Assembly (NCBI RefSeq): GCF_024029895.1
Contig: NZ_CP097457.1
Coordinates: 124,001-188,000 of the forward strand
Length of the DNA stretch: 64,000 bases
DNA from: Buchnera aphidicola (Periphyllus lyropictus)
Lineage (GTDB): Bacteria; Pseudomonadota; Gammaproteobacteria; Enterobacterales; Enterobacteriaceae
Direction: 5' to 3'
The translations under genes were made by a program, and so were the position numbers. This document shows positions 1-9,436 of the stretch, in pieces. Each line of letters starts with the position of its first letter. Position 1 is the stretch's first letter. The notes beneath the pieces were generated by a model. The model worked only from the letters and a program-made list of their open reading frames with translations. It was not told the origin of the DNA and did no database searches.

Positions 1-700
1 ATTGCAGAATATTGCACAAAGTATAGCTTATAATCATCCTGAATGTTTATTAATGGTTTTATTAATTGATGAACGACCTGAAGAAGTTACAGAAATGCAA
101 AAATTAGTAAAAGGAGAAGTTATTGCATCTACTTTTGATGAACCCGCTTCTCGCCATGTTCAAGTAGCTGAAATGGTTATTGAAAAAGCTAAAAGATTAG
201 TTGAACATAAAAAAGATGTGATTATTTTACTAGATTCAATTACTAGATTAGCTCGTGCATATAATACTGTTGTTCCATCTTCTGGAAAAGTATTAACAGG
301 GGGTGTTGATGCTAATGCATTACATAGACCAAAAAGATTTTTTGGAGCTGCAAGAAATGTAAAAGAAGGAGGAAGTTTAACAATAATTGCGACCGCATTG
401 ATTGATACTGGTTCAAAAATGGACGAAGTAATTTATGAAGAATTTAAAGGAACAGGGAATATGGAACTTCCTTTATCTAGAAAAATTGCAGAAAAAAGAG
501 TTTTTCCAGCAATTGATTATAATCGTTCTGGTACAAGAAAAGAGGAATTATTAACATCAATAAGTGAATTACAAAAAATGTGGATTTTAAGAAAAATTAT
601 TCATCCTATGTCTGAAATCGATGCAATGGAATTTTTAATTAATAAATTATCTATGACTAAAACAAATAATGAATTTTTTGATATGATGAAACGTTCATAA
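1..700 (+). CDS. rho: Transcription termination factor Rho (5' part outside the window)
   Basis: This is the C-terminal 232 residues of Rho, the hexameric RNA-dependent ATPase that ends transcription. The reading frame is open at the window edge, so the N-terminal RNA-binding domain and the P-loop lie outside; base 1 is the last base of a codon. The visible part is nearly identical to the E. coli protein: the [12 protein letters not shown] stretch, the Walker B segment [14 protein letters not shown], the Q-loop around [16 protein letters not shown], the R-loop region [16 protein letters not shown], the arginine-finger segment [15 protein letters not shown], and the usual end MMKRS. The apparent start near base 2 is an internal leucine codon. 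The identification is certain; only the 5' end is missing. Confidence 0.98.
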   Translation, partial: LQNIAQSIAYNHPECLLMVLLIDERPEEVTEMQKLVKGEVIASTFDEPASRHVQVAEMVIEKAKRLVEHKKDVIILLDSITRLARAYNTVVPSSGKVLTGGVDANALHRPKRFFGAARNVKEGGSLTIIATALIDTGSKMDEVIYEEFKGTGNMELPLSRKIAEKRVFPAIDYNRSGTRKEELLTSISELQKMWILRKIIHPMSEIDAMEFLINKLSMTKTNNEFFDMMKRS

Positions 701-1008
701 AATTAATATTTTAAATTATAAAATATATTAAAAAATTAATTAGATGATTCTAAAGCGCTTTTTTTTTTTAATTTATAATTTTTTATTAACATTAATTATT
801 TTAAATTTTTTAAAATAAATATAAATTTTAAATATTAATTATTGTAAATTCTAATAAAAAAATAAATTTTAAATTTATTAAAAAAAATATTATTATTAAA
901 AATAAAAATTTCAGGTAATATTTTTTTTAGGTATATAAAAATATAAATTTTGTTTATATTGATAAATTTTTTATTTTATAATATTATTAATAAATAATTA
1001 AAATTTTT
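701..1008. other. Non-coding stretch between rho and tRNA-His
   Basis: About 300 bases of very AT-rich DNA with no open frame that resembles a protein. The only things seen in it are a 10-base palindrome (AAAGCGCTTT, 752-761) followed by a T-run, and the promoter-like site just before tRNA-His at 959-987. Confidence 0.6.
959..987 (+). promoter_or_regulatory. Probable sigma-70 promoter of the tRNA-His / tRNA-Pro unit
   Basis: TTGATA at 959-964 is followed 17 bases later by TATTAT at 982-987, and the tRNA-His gene begins about 20 bases further on. An overlapping TATAAT lies at 977-982 but its spacing of 12 is too short. Spacing and position fit a housekeeping promoter; in such AT-rich DNA chance matches are common. 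Confidence 0.5.
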
Positions 1009-1085
1009 GGTGGCTATAGCTCAGTTGGTAGAGTCCTGGATTGTGATTCCAGTTGTCATGGGTTCAAGTCCCATTAGCCACCCCA
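1009..1085 (+). tRNA. hisR: tRNA-His (anticodon GTG)
   Basis: A full cloverleaf folds from the sequence. The acceptor stem GTGGCTA pairs with TAGCCAC, and the extra G at position -1 (base 1009) faces C73, the hallmark of tRNA-His. The anticodon GTG lies at 1043-1045, and the T-arm reads GGGTTCAAGTCCC. The CCA end is encoded (1083-1085); it is the only one of the six tRNA genes here with an encoded CCA. In E. coli hisR and proM lie in the same cluster next to rho's neighbourhood, as here. Confidence 0.97.
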
Positions 1086-1188
1086 TTTTAAAAAAATATT
1101 ATATTTTCTTTTTTTTTTCTTTTTCTTATTTTTTTTTTTTTTTTTAATTTTTTATTTAAGAGCAAATTAATTTAAAATTTTTTATTAT

Positions 1189-1262
1189 CGGCGAATAGCG
1201 CAGTTTGGTAGCGCAACTGGTTTGGGACCAGTAGGTCAGAGGTTCAAATCCTCTTTCGCCGA
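1189..1262 (+). tRNA. proM: tRNA-Pro (anticodon TGG)
   Basis: The acceptor stem CGGCGAA pairs with TTCGCCG and is followed by discriminator A. The anticodon TGG is at 1223-1225 within the stem ACTGG/CCAGT, and the T-loop reads GGTTCAAATCC. CCA is not encoded and must be added after transcription. The gene lies 103 bases after tRNA-His with only poly-T-rich DNA between, and is probably transcribed with it. Confidence 0.97.
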
Positions 1263-1309
1263 AAAAAATAAAAAAAATAAAAAAAAAAATATATAATTTT
1301 TTTTAAAAT

Positions 1310-1645
1310 TTAACAAAAAATATTCTCTTTTATGTGTTTTTTAAAAAAATTATTTAAAAATTTTTTTATTTCAATATTATTTTTTTTACATATCCATTTT
1401 TTATTTTTATATTTAAAATAATATCCTTTATATTTTGTAGCTATCCAAATTTGTTTTAAGAATTCTTGTCTACTTATTATCATTTCATTTTTATATTTTA
1501 TATTAATTTTTAGTATTTTATTATACGATTCATAATCAATATTTAATTTTCCATTATATTTATCTAATTTTTTTTCTATTTTAAGTATTAATTTATTAAC
1601 TAAAATATGAAATTTTTTTGTTGTTAGTATTTTTTTTTTTAACAT
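1310..1645 (-). CDS. cyaY: Iron-sulfur cluster assembly protein CyaY (frataxin)
   Basis: A 111-residue protein (E. coli CyaY has 106) of the bacterial frataxin family, which binds iron and controls the rate of Fe-S cluster assembly by IscS. The diagnostic frataxin stretch is visible in the second half: a run close to IISRQEFLKQIWIATKYKGY followed by F-x-Y-K-x-x-x-WIC, matching the E. coli core strands. The acidic iron-binding face at the N-terminus is poorer in Asp/Glu than in E. coli, with many Asn/Lys residues instead. The gene is divergent from dapF, the same arrangement as in E. coli, which supports the call. Confidence 0.93.
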   Translation of the reverse strand: MLKKKILTTKKFHILVNKLILKIEKKLDKYNGKLNIDYESYNKILKINIKYKNEMIISRQEFLKQIWIATKYKGYYFKYKNKKWICKKNNIEIKKFLNNFFKKHIKENIFC

Positions 1646-1782
1646 AATATTTTTTAACCATTTTATTTTTAATTTTATAAATTTTTATATAATTTAAATT
1701 TTATTTTTTTATAAATAATTTATTATAAAAATTTTTATATATATATTAGAATTAATATTTTTTTTTATAAAGTGAATTTTAT

Positions 1783-2625
1783 ATGAAAAATTTAAAAAAA
1801 TTATATTTTTCTAAAATGCATGGGTTAAAAAATGATTTTATGTTAGTTGAAACTTTAACTCAAAAATTTTTTTTTACAAAAAAATTAATACAAAAATTTT
1901 CTAATAGAAATACTGGAGTTGGATTTGATCAATTACTTATAGTAGAAAATCCAATATTTAAAAATACAAATTTTAATTATCGTATTTTTAATTCAAATGG
2001 ATTAGAGGTAGAACAGTGCGGGAATGGTGCAAGATGTTTTGCTAGATTTGTTTTTAAAAAAAAATTAATCAAAAATAAAAAAATTAAAGTAAGTACGAAG
2101 AATAGAATTATTACTTTAACAATAAAAAATAATAATAATGTATTAGTTAATATGGGTAGTCCAGAATTTAATCCAAAATGTATTCCTTTTTTAAGTAATT
2201 TTGAAAAATCTTTTTATTCTTTATATATTAATAAAAAAAAATATTTTTTTGGAGTTGTTTCATTAGGTAATCCACATTGTGTTTTAATTGTAAAAGATAT
2301 CAATAAATGTGAAATTAATAAAATAGGTTCTATTTTAGAGAATCATTATTTTTTTCCTAATAAAGTAAATGTTAGTTTTATGCAAATATTAAGTAAAAAT
2401 CATATACTTTTAAGAGTTTTTGAAAGAGATGTAGGAGAAACTCAATCTTGTGGAAGTGGAGCTTGCGCTGCAGTTATAGTTGGAATTAAACAAAAAAAGT
2501 TATTTCATAAAGTTAAGGTAGATTTATTAGGTGGAACATTAAAAATTTTATTTAATAAAAATAAAAATTTAATATATATGCTTGGTTCTGCTCAACATGT
2601 ATATGATGGAATAATATATTATTAA
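1783..2625 (+). CDS. dapF: Diaminopimelate epimerase
   Basis: Converts LL-diaminopimelate to the meso form in lysine and peptidoglycan synthesis; in Buchnera this supports lysine supply to the aphid. The protein has 280 residues (E. coli 274). Both catalytic cysteines are present: Cys79 in EQCGNGARCF and Cys223 in ETQSCGSGACAA. The N-terminal motif KMHGLKNDFM and the FDQLLIVE segment are also conserved. The ATG start gives the usual N-terminus a few residues before KMHG. It is divergent from cyaY, sharing an intergenic stretch of about 140 bases. Confidence 0.97.
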   Translation: MKNLKKLYFSKMHGLKNDFMLVETLTQKFFFTKKLIQKFSNRNTGVGFDQLLIVENPIFKNTNFNYRIFNSNGLEVEQCGNGARCFARFVFKKKLIKNKKIKVSTKNRIITLTIKNNNNVLVNMGSPEFNPKCIPFLSNFEKSFYSLYINKKKYFFGVVSLGNPHCVLIVKDINKCEINKIGSILENHYFFPNKVNVSFMQILSKNHILLRVFERDVGETQSCGSGACAAVIVGIKQKKLFHKVKVDLLGGTLKILFNKNKNLIYMLGSAQHVYDGIIYY

Positions 2626-2768
2626 TTTTATTTTTAATTATTTATTTTTCTTATTTTTTTCTTTTTTTTTTTTTATTTTTAATTTTTTTTTTTTTTTTTG
2701 TTTTATATTTTTTTTCTTTTAAAATATGTTAAATATATATTTATTCTGATATTTGGATTATATTATAT

Positions 2769-3992
2769 ATGTTAAAAAATAATAATCGTGTTTTTATTCA
2801 TAAAAAAATTAATAATAAATATATAAAAAAAAATACTACAGATTTTTATAAAACTATTTTTTCTTTGTTTTTAGCTGGTTTTTCTGCTTTTTCTATTTTA
2901 TATTCTATTCAACCTATTTTACCTATTTTTTCAAAAATTTTTTATTTAACTCCTTTTCAAAGTAGTTTAGCTTTATCTGTTTCTACTATTTCTATGGCAT
3001 TAGGTACTTTATTTATTGCTTCTATTTCAAATTGTATAGGAAGAAAACAAGTTATGTTTGTATCCTTGTTTTTAGCTTCTTTATTAACAATTATATGTTC
3101 GTTTTCTAAGAATTGGTTTGAAATTGTTTTTCTTCGATCGTTAATTGGATTTTCTTTGAGTGGAATTACTTCTATTGCGATTATTTATTTAAGTGAAGAA
3201 GTTGAAATTAGTATTTTACCTCTTTGTATTGGTTTATATATTAGCGGAAATACCATTGGTGGTTTTTTTGGAAGATTAGTTAGTAATATTATTATAAAAT
3301 ATTTTTCTTGGAATTTAGTTTTTATTTTAATTGGTTTTTTTTCTTTGTTTATTTCATTTTTATTTTTTTTAAATTTACCTTCTTCTAAAAATTTTACAAT
3401 TTCTGTTTTAAATTTTAAAATTTTATTAAAAAATCTTTATAAATCATTTCAAACAAAATTATGTATTTTTTTGTTTTTAATTGGTTTTTTTTTAATGGGA
3501 AGTTTTGTTACTTTATTTAATTATATTGGATATAGATTAATCATTAAACCTTTTTCTTTAAATTCTGTTTTTATTTCTTTTTTATCACTTATATATTTAA
3601 TAGGAGTATATTTTTCTCCAAAAGCTAGTTTTTTATCTAAAAAATACGGTAAAATAAATTTATTAATAGGTTCTTTTTTTTTAATGATTTTAGGAATTTT
3701 TTTAACATATTATAATTTTTTATTTTTAATAATTTTTGGTTTATTTTGTTTTACATCTGGATTTTTTTTAGTTCATTCTACTACTAGTAGTTGGATAAGT
3801 TTTTTATCAAAAAAATATCAAGTTGAAATTTCTTCTTTATACTTTTTTTTTTATTATTTAGGTTCAAGTTTATTTGGAAGTATAGGTGGATTTTTTTGGT
3901 TTTATTGGGGTTGGAGTGGAGTTTTTTGTGTAATTAATTTTATGTTAACGTCTTGTTTAATTTTTATTCTATTAATAAAATATGATTATTAA
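2769..3992 (+). CDS. ynfM: MFS transporter, YnfM family
   Basis: A 407-residue membrane protein with about 12 hydrophobic segments, typical of the major facilitator superfamily. It keeps the MFS loop signature between helices 2 and 3, here ISNCIGRKQVMF, and a basic amphipathic N-terminus of about 30 residues before the first helix. Its position between dapF and rsmJ matches the YnfM-like transporter in other Buchnera genomes (recalled, not searched). Buchnera keeps few transporters, so this one probably matters for exchange with the host, but the substrate cannot be read from the sequence. Its stop codon overlaps that of the convergent rsmJ by a few bases. Confidence 0.8.
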   Translation: MLKNNNRVFIHKKINNKYIKKNTTDFYKTIFSLFLAGFSAFSILYSIQPILPIFSKIFYLTPFQSSLALSVSTISMALGTLFIASISNCIGRKQVMFVSLFLASLLTIICSFSKNWFEIVFLRSLIGFSLSGITSIAIIYLSEEVEISILPLCIGLYISGNTIGGFFGRLVSNIIIKYFSWNLVFILIGFFSLFISFLFFLNLPSSKNFTISVLNFKILLKNLYKSFQTKLCIFLFLIGFFLMGSFVTLFNYIGYRLIIKPFSLNSVFISFLSLIYLIGVYFSPKASFLSKKYGKINLLIGSFFLMILGIFLTYYNFLFLIIFGLFCFTSGFFLVHSTTSSWISFLSKKYQVEISSLYFFFYYLGSSLFGSIGGFFWFYWGWSGVFCVINFMLTSCLIFILLIKYDY

Positions 3993-4677
3993 TATATGTT
4001 TTTTTTATCTTTATAATAAATATCAAATCTAATTTTTTTTCCATAAATAATGTGATTTGGTTTTTTGTTAGATAAAAATGGAGCTTTAATAAATCTTTTT
4101 ACAACTACTTTTGTTTTAGCTGCTTTAATTGCTGAAGGTAATAAACATTTTTTATTTTTATTTTTTTTTAATAAAATTCTTAAAAAAAATAAATCTTTTT
4201 TAGGAAGAGATTTTTTTTTTTTTATAAACATAGGATCTAAATAAATAACATCTGCGATTATTTTTTTTTTTTTGAATATTTTAAAACTATCATTGTGAAA
4301 TAAAATCATTCTTTTTTTTATCCATTTTCCTATTTTTTTATCTTTTTTTGCTCTTTTTAATCCATTTGATAGTAATTTATAAATAGTTTTATTTTTTTCT
4401 ATCATAAAAACTTTGTATCCTAAAGAAGCTAAAATAAAAGAATCTTTTCCTAATCCTGCTGTTGCATCTAATACAGTTATTTTTTTTTTATTTTTTATTC
4501 TGATTGCTCGATTAATAATTTCTTTTTTTTTTGTATATTTTCTTCTAAAATTAATTGATTTGGATAGAAAATTAATAGATAATGAATTTATTTTTTTTTT
4601 TTTATTAAATCTATTTGATATAATTTTAATTTATTTTTTTTTTTTAATAAAATAATTTTAATTTTTGTTTTTTTCAT
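3989..4677 (-). pseudogene. rsmJ: 16S rRNA (guanine1516-N2)-methyltransferase RsmJ, split by a frameshift at an A13 tract
   Basis: The main frame runs without a stop from 4630 to 3989 and carries the clear RsmJ core: an INFRRKYTKKK-type segment, then TVLDATAGLGKDSFILAS (SAM-binding loop), the catalytic-type YLDPMF, and an end close to RFDIYY. That frame has no ATG, GTG or TTG upstream of the core. A second frame begins with ATG at 4677 and encodes about 29 residues that align with the E. coli stretch before the core, then meets TAA just after a run of 13 A (coding strand; 4591-4603). A one-base change in this run would join the two frames. About 45 N-terminal residues of the E. coli protein are absent. 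The gene may be dead, or rescued by polymerase slippage at the A tract, as reported for other Buchnera genes. Confidence 0.75.
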
Positions 4678-4811
4678 TTTCTTTTTTTTATTTCTTTTTT
4701 TAAATTTCGTTATGATATAATATAACAAAAATTTTTATAAAAAATTTTATTTATTAATTTATATATTTATTATTTATATTTTTTTGATATTTTTTTCTTA
4801 AAAAATTATTT

Positions 4812-4840
4812 TTGATAATTTTTTCAACTGTTAATATTAA
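4812..4840 (+). promoter_or_regulatory. Possible promoter of the unrecognised gene at 4913
   Basis: TTGATA (4812-4817), a 17-base spacer and TATTAA (4835-4840) lie about 70 bases before the start codon. The spacing is ideal but the AT-rich background makes chance matches likely. Confidence 0.35.
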
Positions 4841-4912
4841 TTTAAATAAAAAAATTTAAATTAATTTAATTATTTTATAAAATTTGTAAGTATTCCGAAA
4901 AAGGATAAAAAT

Positions 4913-5950
4913 ATGATTTCTGTTTTCAATCTTAAAAAAACAGATTATATTTATTCTAAAAAAAGAATAAATTCTAGTTCTTCAAAAAAAAATCATACAA
5001 ATCATATACGTACTAATAACATAAAAAATAATCTTATTTCTTTTAAATCTTTTCAATTTGAATCAAATAATATAAATAAAAATTTAAAATTAAGAAATAT
5101 ATTTTTTAAAAGTTTTATTAATAAATTTTTGTTTAATAAAAAAAAACATTTTAATTTAGATAATAAAAAAAACGTTTTTTTAAAAAATAAAAAAAATTCT
5201 TTTCATATAAATAATAATAAAAAATTTTTAAATAATTTAAATTCAAATATTTATTTAAAAAATTTAGGTATTTATAAAAAAGTTTATAATGAAATAGATG
5301 ATAATTTAGACGATAATTCTACTATAGAAGATTATTTAAACAGTTTAAAAGAAAAATTATCTGAAATGACTCCGAATGATTCTAAAGATGATGTTTGTGA
5401 TGATATTATTAGTTCTGATTTAGTTAATATTAACTGGAAAGATTTCAATCAAGTAAATGATTATGATAGTTCTAAATCATTATTATATAATTTACAAAAA
5501 AAATATTTGAATTTAATTAAAACTAAAAATTTATCTTCAGATTTTGATATATATGATTCTACATCAAATTTTAAGTTTGAAAATCATTATGTATATAAAC
5601 ATTCTAAATGTGCAATTTTAAATAATTTAAAAAGATTTTTTCCAAATTTAGAAGATAGACAATTAATTTCTAATTATGTTAATGGAAAAGTTTTACTCAA
5701 TGCACATAAAATTTTTTTAAGTGAAAAACCTGAATTTAATAAATTTTATCCAAATAATTCGCATATGAATTATGTAATTACAAAATTGCCAGATGGATAT
5801 ATTAGATTAATAGTAATGTATTTTACTCATTTAGGTCAGTTAGACGATAATTCTGATAGTTCAGATTATTCTCGTTTTGGAATGCGCGCTGTATTTATTT
5901 TATCTAAAGATCATCTTCCAAATGTAAAATATACTTATTTTTTTAAATAA
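4913..5950 (+). CDS. Unrecognised 345-residue protein, possibly a Buchnera-only gene
   Basis: I do not recognise a family. The start is supported by AAAGGA placed seven bases before the ATG. Residues 1-120 are low-complexity, rich in Asn, Lys and Ser, with no signal peptide or membrane segment. Residues about 126-170 are acidic (many Asp and Glu). Residues about 225-345 look like a folded domain, with mixed hydrophobic stretches such as LPDGYIRLIVMYFTHLGQL and YSRFGMRAVFILSKDHLP. The gene stands alone, with its own likely promoter and a strong terminator hairpin. The place between rsmJ and fpr/hslU is where other Buchnera carry lineage-specific genes called yba, so it may be one of these (recalled, unproven). 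A long frame surviving in such a reduced genome suggests it is functional. Confidence 0.75.
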   Translation: MISVFNLKKTDYIYSKKRINSSSSKKNHTNHIRTNNIKNNLISFKSFQFESNNINKNLKLRNIFFKSFINKFLFNKKKHFNLDNKKNVFLKNKKNSFHINNNKKFLNNLNSNIYLKNLGIYKKVYNEIDDNLDDNSTIEDYLNSLKEKLSEMTPNDSKDDVCDDIISSDLVNINWKDFNQVNDYDSSKSLLYNLQKKYLNLIKTKNLSSDFDIYDSTSNFKFENHYVYKHSKCAILNNLKRFFPNLEDRQLISNYVNGKVLLNAHKIFLSEKPEFNKFYPNNSHMNYVITKLPDGYIRLIVMYFTHLGQLDDNSDSSDYSRFGMRAVFILSKDHLPNVKYTYFFK

Positions 5951-5982
5951 ATTATTTTATAAAATTTTATAAAAAATAAAAT

Positions 5983-6024
5983 AACAGAGTACATTTTAAA
6001 AAAATTATTTTGTGCTCTGTTTTG
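5983..6024 (+). terminator. Hairpin terminator after the unrecognised gene
   Basis: AACAGAGTACA (5983-5993) pairs with TGTGCTCTGTT (6011-6021) over 11 pairs with one G-U pair, and a short T-run follows. It lies about 30 bases past the stop codon, between two converging genes, and has more G and C than its surroundings. Confidence 0.7.
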
Positions 6025-6112
6025 AATTTATATAGAATATATTTTTTTATAAATTTTTTAAATTTAAATAATTTAATTTTTATAAATAAATTAAGTGTTT
6101 TTTAATAAATTT

Positions 6113-6865
6113 TTACCAATAATTTTCTCTTGTTATATTTCCAGGTTTTGATCTTAGGTTTTTTGTCATTTTTTTATGTTTTTTTAATAAATTAAACATT
6201 TCTTTTACCATGTTAGGATTTCCGCATAACATAACATGAGAATTTTTTTTATTCATTTTAGTTTTTGTATGTTTTTCAAAAGTTTTTTTTAAAAATAAAT
6301 TAGTAATTCTTCCATGAAAGAAATTTTCTTTTTTTTCTCTACTTATTGTAATTAATATAATTAGTTTTTTTTTATATTTTTTTTGTATTTTTTTTATTTT
6401 GTTTAAATATTTTAAATCAGAAAAATAACGTACTGAATGAATTAAAATTATTTTTTTGAATTTTTTAGTATCTTTTTGTTCTTGTAAAATAGAAAAATAT
6501 GGTCCAATTGCAGTTCCAGTTGAAAACATCCATAATATTTTAGATGGTTTTATTTCTTTTAAAGTAAAAAATCCGTAAGAATTTTTTGTAATAAATAATG
6601 TTGATTTTTTATTTAAAATAGCTAATTCTGAACTCATTTTTCCTTTTTTAATTAATGTTATATAAAATTCTATTTTTGAAGAGCTAGGCGGATTTACAAA
6701 TGAATATGCTCTTTGAATATTTTTTTTATTTTTTTTATTTTTAATTAATATTTTAGAAAATTGTCCTGCTATAAATTTATTAATAGGTGCTTTTAAAATT
6801 ATTTTAATAAGATTTTTTTTACAATTTTTTATTTTTTTTATTTCTGCTTTAATCCATTTAGTCAT
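6113..6865 (-). CDS. fpr: Ferredoxin/flavodoxin-NADP+ reductase
   Basis: A 250-residue FAD enzyme (E. coli Fpr 248) that passes electrons from NADPH to flavodoxin or ferredoxin. Visible family features are the FAD-binding RAYSF/V segment near residue 54, the NADPH-binding FSTGTAIGPYFSI motif near 113, the LCGNPNM motif near 214, and the diagnostic C-terminal end in an aromatic Trp (ENYW; E. coli ends in YW). AGGAAA lies just upstream of the ATG. It is convergent with the gene at 4913. Likely partners in a reduced cell are Fe-S and biosynthetic enzymes that need reduced flavodoxin. Confidence 0.95.
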   Translation of the reverse strand: MTKWIKAEIKKIKNCKKNLIKIILKAPINKFIAGQFSKILIKNKKNKKNIQRAYSFVNPPSSSKIEFYITLIKKGKMSSELAILNKKSTLFITKNSYGFFTLKEIKPSKILWMFSTGTAIGPYFSILQEQKDTKKFKKIILIHSVRYFSDLKYLNKIKKIQKKYKKKLIILITISREKKENFFHGRITNLFLKKTFEKHTKTKMNKKNSHVMLCGNPNMVKEMFNLLKKHKKMTKNLRSKPGNITRENYW

Positions 6866-7066
6866 ATATTTCCTGAAAAAAATTAAATTTTTTTAATAAA
6901 AATATTTTAATTTATATTTTTTATATTATTTAAATATTAATATATAATTTTATTTATATATTAATATTTAACATTAAAATATATAATATTTTTTATTTAT
7001 AAATTTTTATATAAAATTTTATTATTTTTAAAATATAGTTTTTTAAAAATTTTTATTTTTTTTATA

Positions 7067-8404
7067 TTATAAAATAAATTGGTTAAGATTTTCTTTAGAT
7101 TTTAGTTTATTTAAATGTTTATTTACGTATTTTTCATCAATAATAATTTTTTTCCCTTTTTTTTCACTAGCATTAAAAGAAATATCTTCCATTAGTTGTT
7201 CTAAAACTGTATATAATCTTCTTGCTCCAATATTTTCCATACTTTCATTAACTTTCCATGATATTTCAGCTATTTTTCTAATACCTTTTTTTGTAAAGTT
7301 TATTTTTACGTTTTCTGTTTTCATTAAAGCTTTATATTGCATAGTTATAGATGCTTTAGGTTTTGTTAAAATTTTTTCAAAATCATCTATTGTTAGTGCT
7401 TTTAGTTCTACTCGGATAGGTAATCTTCCTTGTAATTCAGGTATTAAATCTGAAGGAGAAGATATTTGAAAAGCTCCAGATGTAATAAATAAAATATGAT
7501 CAGTTTTTACTGTTCCATATTTTGTAGATACTGTGCATCCTTCTACTAAGGGTAATAAATCTCTTTGTACACCTTCTCTTGATATATCTGGTCCAGAACT
7601 ATTATTTCTTTTGCATATTTTATCAATTTCATCAATAAATACTATTCCATTTTCTTCAACTGAATTAATAGCTTCTTTTTTTAATATTTCTGGATTTACT
7701 AGTTTTGATGCTTCTTCTTCTATTAAAAGTTTCATTGCATCTTTTATTTTTAATTTTCTGATGTTTTTTTTTGATCCATTTAAATTTTGAAATAATGATT
7801 GTAATTGATTTGTAAGTTCTTCCATTCCTGGAGGAGCCATAATTTCTATTCCCATAGGTGATTTTAAAACGTTTATTTCAATTTCTTTTTGATCTAATTT
7901 TCCTTCTTTAAGTTTTTTTCTAAATGATTGTATAGTGCTTAAAGGTCTTTCATTTTTATTTTCTTTTTTTGTTTTTAAATGTTCTTTTGCTCCTGGAACT
8001 AAAACTTCTAGAATTCTTTCTTCTGCTAGTTTTTTTACTTTTTTTTTGTTATTTTTTATAGTTTTTATTCGAATCATTTTTATTGAAATATCTGTTAATT
8101 CTCTAATAATTGAATCTACTTCTTTTCCAACGTATCCTACTTCTGTAAATTTTGTAGCTTCTACTTTAATAAAAGGAGCATTAGATAATTTTGCTAATCT
8201 TTTAGCTATTTCAGTTTTTCCAACCCCTGTAGGACCAATCATAAGTATATTTTTTGGAGTTACTTCATTTTTTAGTTCTTTATCTAATTGCATTCTTCTC
8301 CATCTATTCCTTAAAGCAATTGAAACTGCTTTTTTAGCTTCTAATTGTCCAATAATAAATTTATTTAATTCTTTTACAGTTCTTTGAGGTGTCATGTCAG
8401 GCAT
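7067..8404 (-). CDS. hslU: ATP-dependent protease ATPase subunit HslU
   Basis: Hexameric AAA+ unfoldase that feeds proteins to HslV. With the start at 8404 (MPDMTPQ) the protein has 445 residues (E. coli 443). A longer frame reaches back to 8470, but those 22 residues would lie inside hslV and have no family counterpart, while AAGGAA sits just before 8404. Walker A GPTGVGKT is at residues 57-64, the I-domain spans roughly 110-245, Walker B is IVFIDEID, and the C-terminal tail ends in NQFIL, the part that docks into HslV. It follows hslV after 11 bases, so the two form one operon. Confidence 0.97.
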   Translation of the reverse strand: MPDMTPQRTVKELNKFIIGQLEAKKAVSIALRNRWRRMQLDKELKNEVTPKNILMIGPTGVGKTEIAKRLAKLSNAPFIKVEATKFTEVGYVGKEVDSIIRELTDISIKMIRIKTIKNNKKKVKKLAEERILEVLVPGAKEHLKTKKENKNERPLSTIQSFRKKLKEGKLDQKEIEINVLKSPMGIEIMAPPGMEELTNQLQSLFQNLNGSKKNIRKLKIKDAMKLLIEEEASKLVNPEILKKEAINSVEENGIVFIDEIDKICKRNNSSGPDISREGVQRDLLPLVEGCTVSTKYGTVKTDHILFITSGAFQISSPSDLIPELQGRLPIRVELKALTIDDFEKILTKPKASITMQYKALMKTENVKINFTKKGIRKIAEISWKVNESMENIGARRLYTVLEQLMEDISFNASEKKGKKIIIDEKYVNKHLNKLKSKENLNQFIL

Positions 8405-8415
8405 AACTATGTTCC

Positions 8416-8946
8416 TTACTTTTCTGTAGATAGTTCTTTTATAGTAAAAGTATGATTTGTATATATACAAATATTTGCAGCTATTTTTAATGATTTTTTT
8501 ACAATATCATAAGCGTTTAAATTAGTATTATCTAATAATGCTTGAGCTGAAGCTTGTGCATAACAACCCCCTGAACCAATAGCTATTATTTTTCCTTCTG
8601 GTTGTATAACATCTCCATTTCCTGTTATTATTAATGAATATTTTTTATCAGCAACAGCTAATAAAGCTTCTAATTTTCTTAAAATTCTGTCACTTCTCCA
8701 ATCTTTTGCGAGTTCTATAGCTGCTCTTTTCAGTTGACCTTGATACATTAATAATTTTTTTTCAAATAATTCAAATAAAGTAAAAGCGTCAGCTGTACCT
8801 CCTGCAAAACCTGATATAACTTTATTTTTATATAATGTTTTAACTTTTTTTACATTACTTTTCATTATAGTACTCCCTAAAGTTGCTTGTCCATCTCCAC
8901 CAATTACTACTTTATCTTTAGATCGAATACTTAATATAGTTGTCAT
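8416..8946 (-). CDS. hslV: ATP-dependent protease proteolytic subunit HslV
   Basis: Threonine protease, the bacterial relative of the proteasome beta subunit, forming a double hexamer capped by HslU. The length is 176 residues, the same as E. coli. After Met removal the mature protein begins [19 protein letters not shown], so the catalytic Thr1 and the GGDGQ motif are intact. The [15 protein letters not shown] segment is also typical. It is the first gene of the hslVU pair. No sigma-32-like heat-shock promoter could be recognised in the AT-rich stretch upstream. Confidence 0.97.
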   Translation of the reverse strand: MTTILSIRSKDKVVIGGDGQATLGSTIMKSNVKKVKTLYKNKVISGFAGGTADAFTLFELFEKKLLMYQGQLKRAAIELAKDWRSDRILRKLEALLAVADKKYSLIITGNGDVIQPEGKIIAIGSGGCYAQASAQALLDNTNLNAYDIVKKSLKIAANICIYTNHTFTIKELSTEK

Positions 8947-9176
8947 TTTTTTTTTCTTAATAAATTTTAATAAAAATTTAATTTTTAATAGTTTATAAAT
9001 TATTTTTTTTTAAATTTTAATTTATTTTATATAAATAATATATATTATTTAATAAATGATTTAATATATATTTTTTAAAATTTTTTTAATATAATATAGT
9101 TTTATAAAATAAATATTTATTTTTTATGTTTAATATATTAATATTATTTTTTATGAATTTAATTTTAGAGGATTTT

Positions 9177-9383
9177 ATGAAAAAAAATATTCATCCTAAA
9201 TATTTTTCTAATTCTGCGAAATGTTCTTGTGGAAATATAATAATTTTTTTTAATACATTAGGAAATGATATAAATTTAGATATATGTTCTAATTGTCATC
9301 CTTTTTATACTGGAAAGCAAAGAGTAGTTGATACTGGAGGAAGAATAGAATTATTTAATAAAAGATTTAATATATCTAATTAG
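9177..9383 (+). CDS. rpmE: Large ribosomal subunit protein bL31
   Basis: A 68-residue zinc-binding ribosomal protein (E. coli L31 has 70). The start at 9177 is chosen because it gives the family N-terminus MKKNIHP and has AGAGGA four bases upstream; an ATG at 9126 would add 17 residues without family support. The zinc ligands CSCG and [10 protein letters not shown] are kept, so this is the Cys-containing form. The [18 protein letters not shown] end is typical. It is divergent from hslV and convergent with trpG. Confidence 0.95.
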   Translation: MKKNIHPKYFSNSAKCSCGNIIIFFNTLGNDINLDICSNCHPFYTGKQRVVDTGGRIELFNKRFNISN

Positions 9384-9436
9384 TAAAAATTTTTAAAAAA
9401 TATATAATAAAAATTTTTCTAAAATATTTTTAATAT

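Noticed and set aside
752..775. Palindrome AAAGCGCTTT followed by T-run as a rho terminator
   Set aside because: The palindrome has no room for a loop; only three or four pairs could form, too few for a stable hairpin.
4413..4655. 80-residue forward frame
   Set aside because: It is the antisense of the rsmJ core, whose conserved SAM-binding motif reads on the reverse strand.
7533..8387. Two forward frames inside hslU (7533-7790 and 7935-8387)
   Set aside because: They are mirror frames of the strongly conserved hslU and have no start signals or family features.
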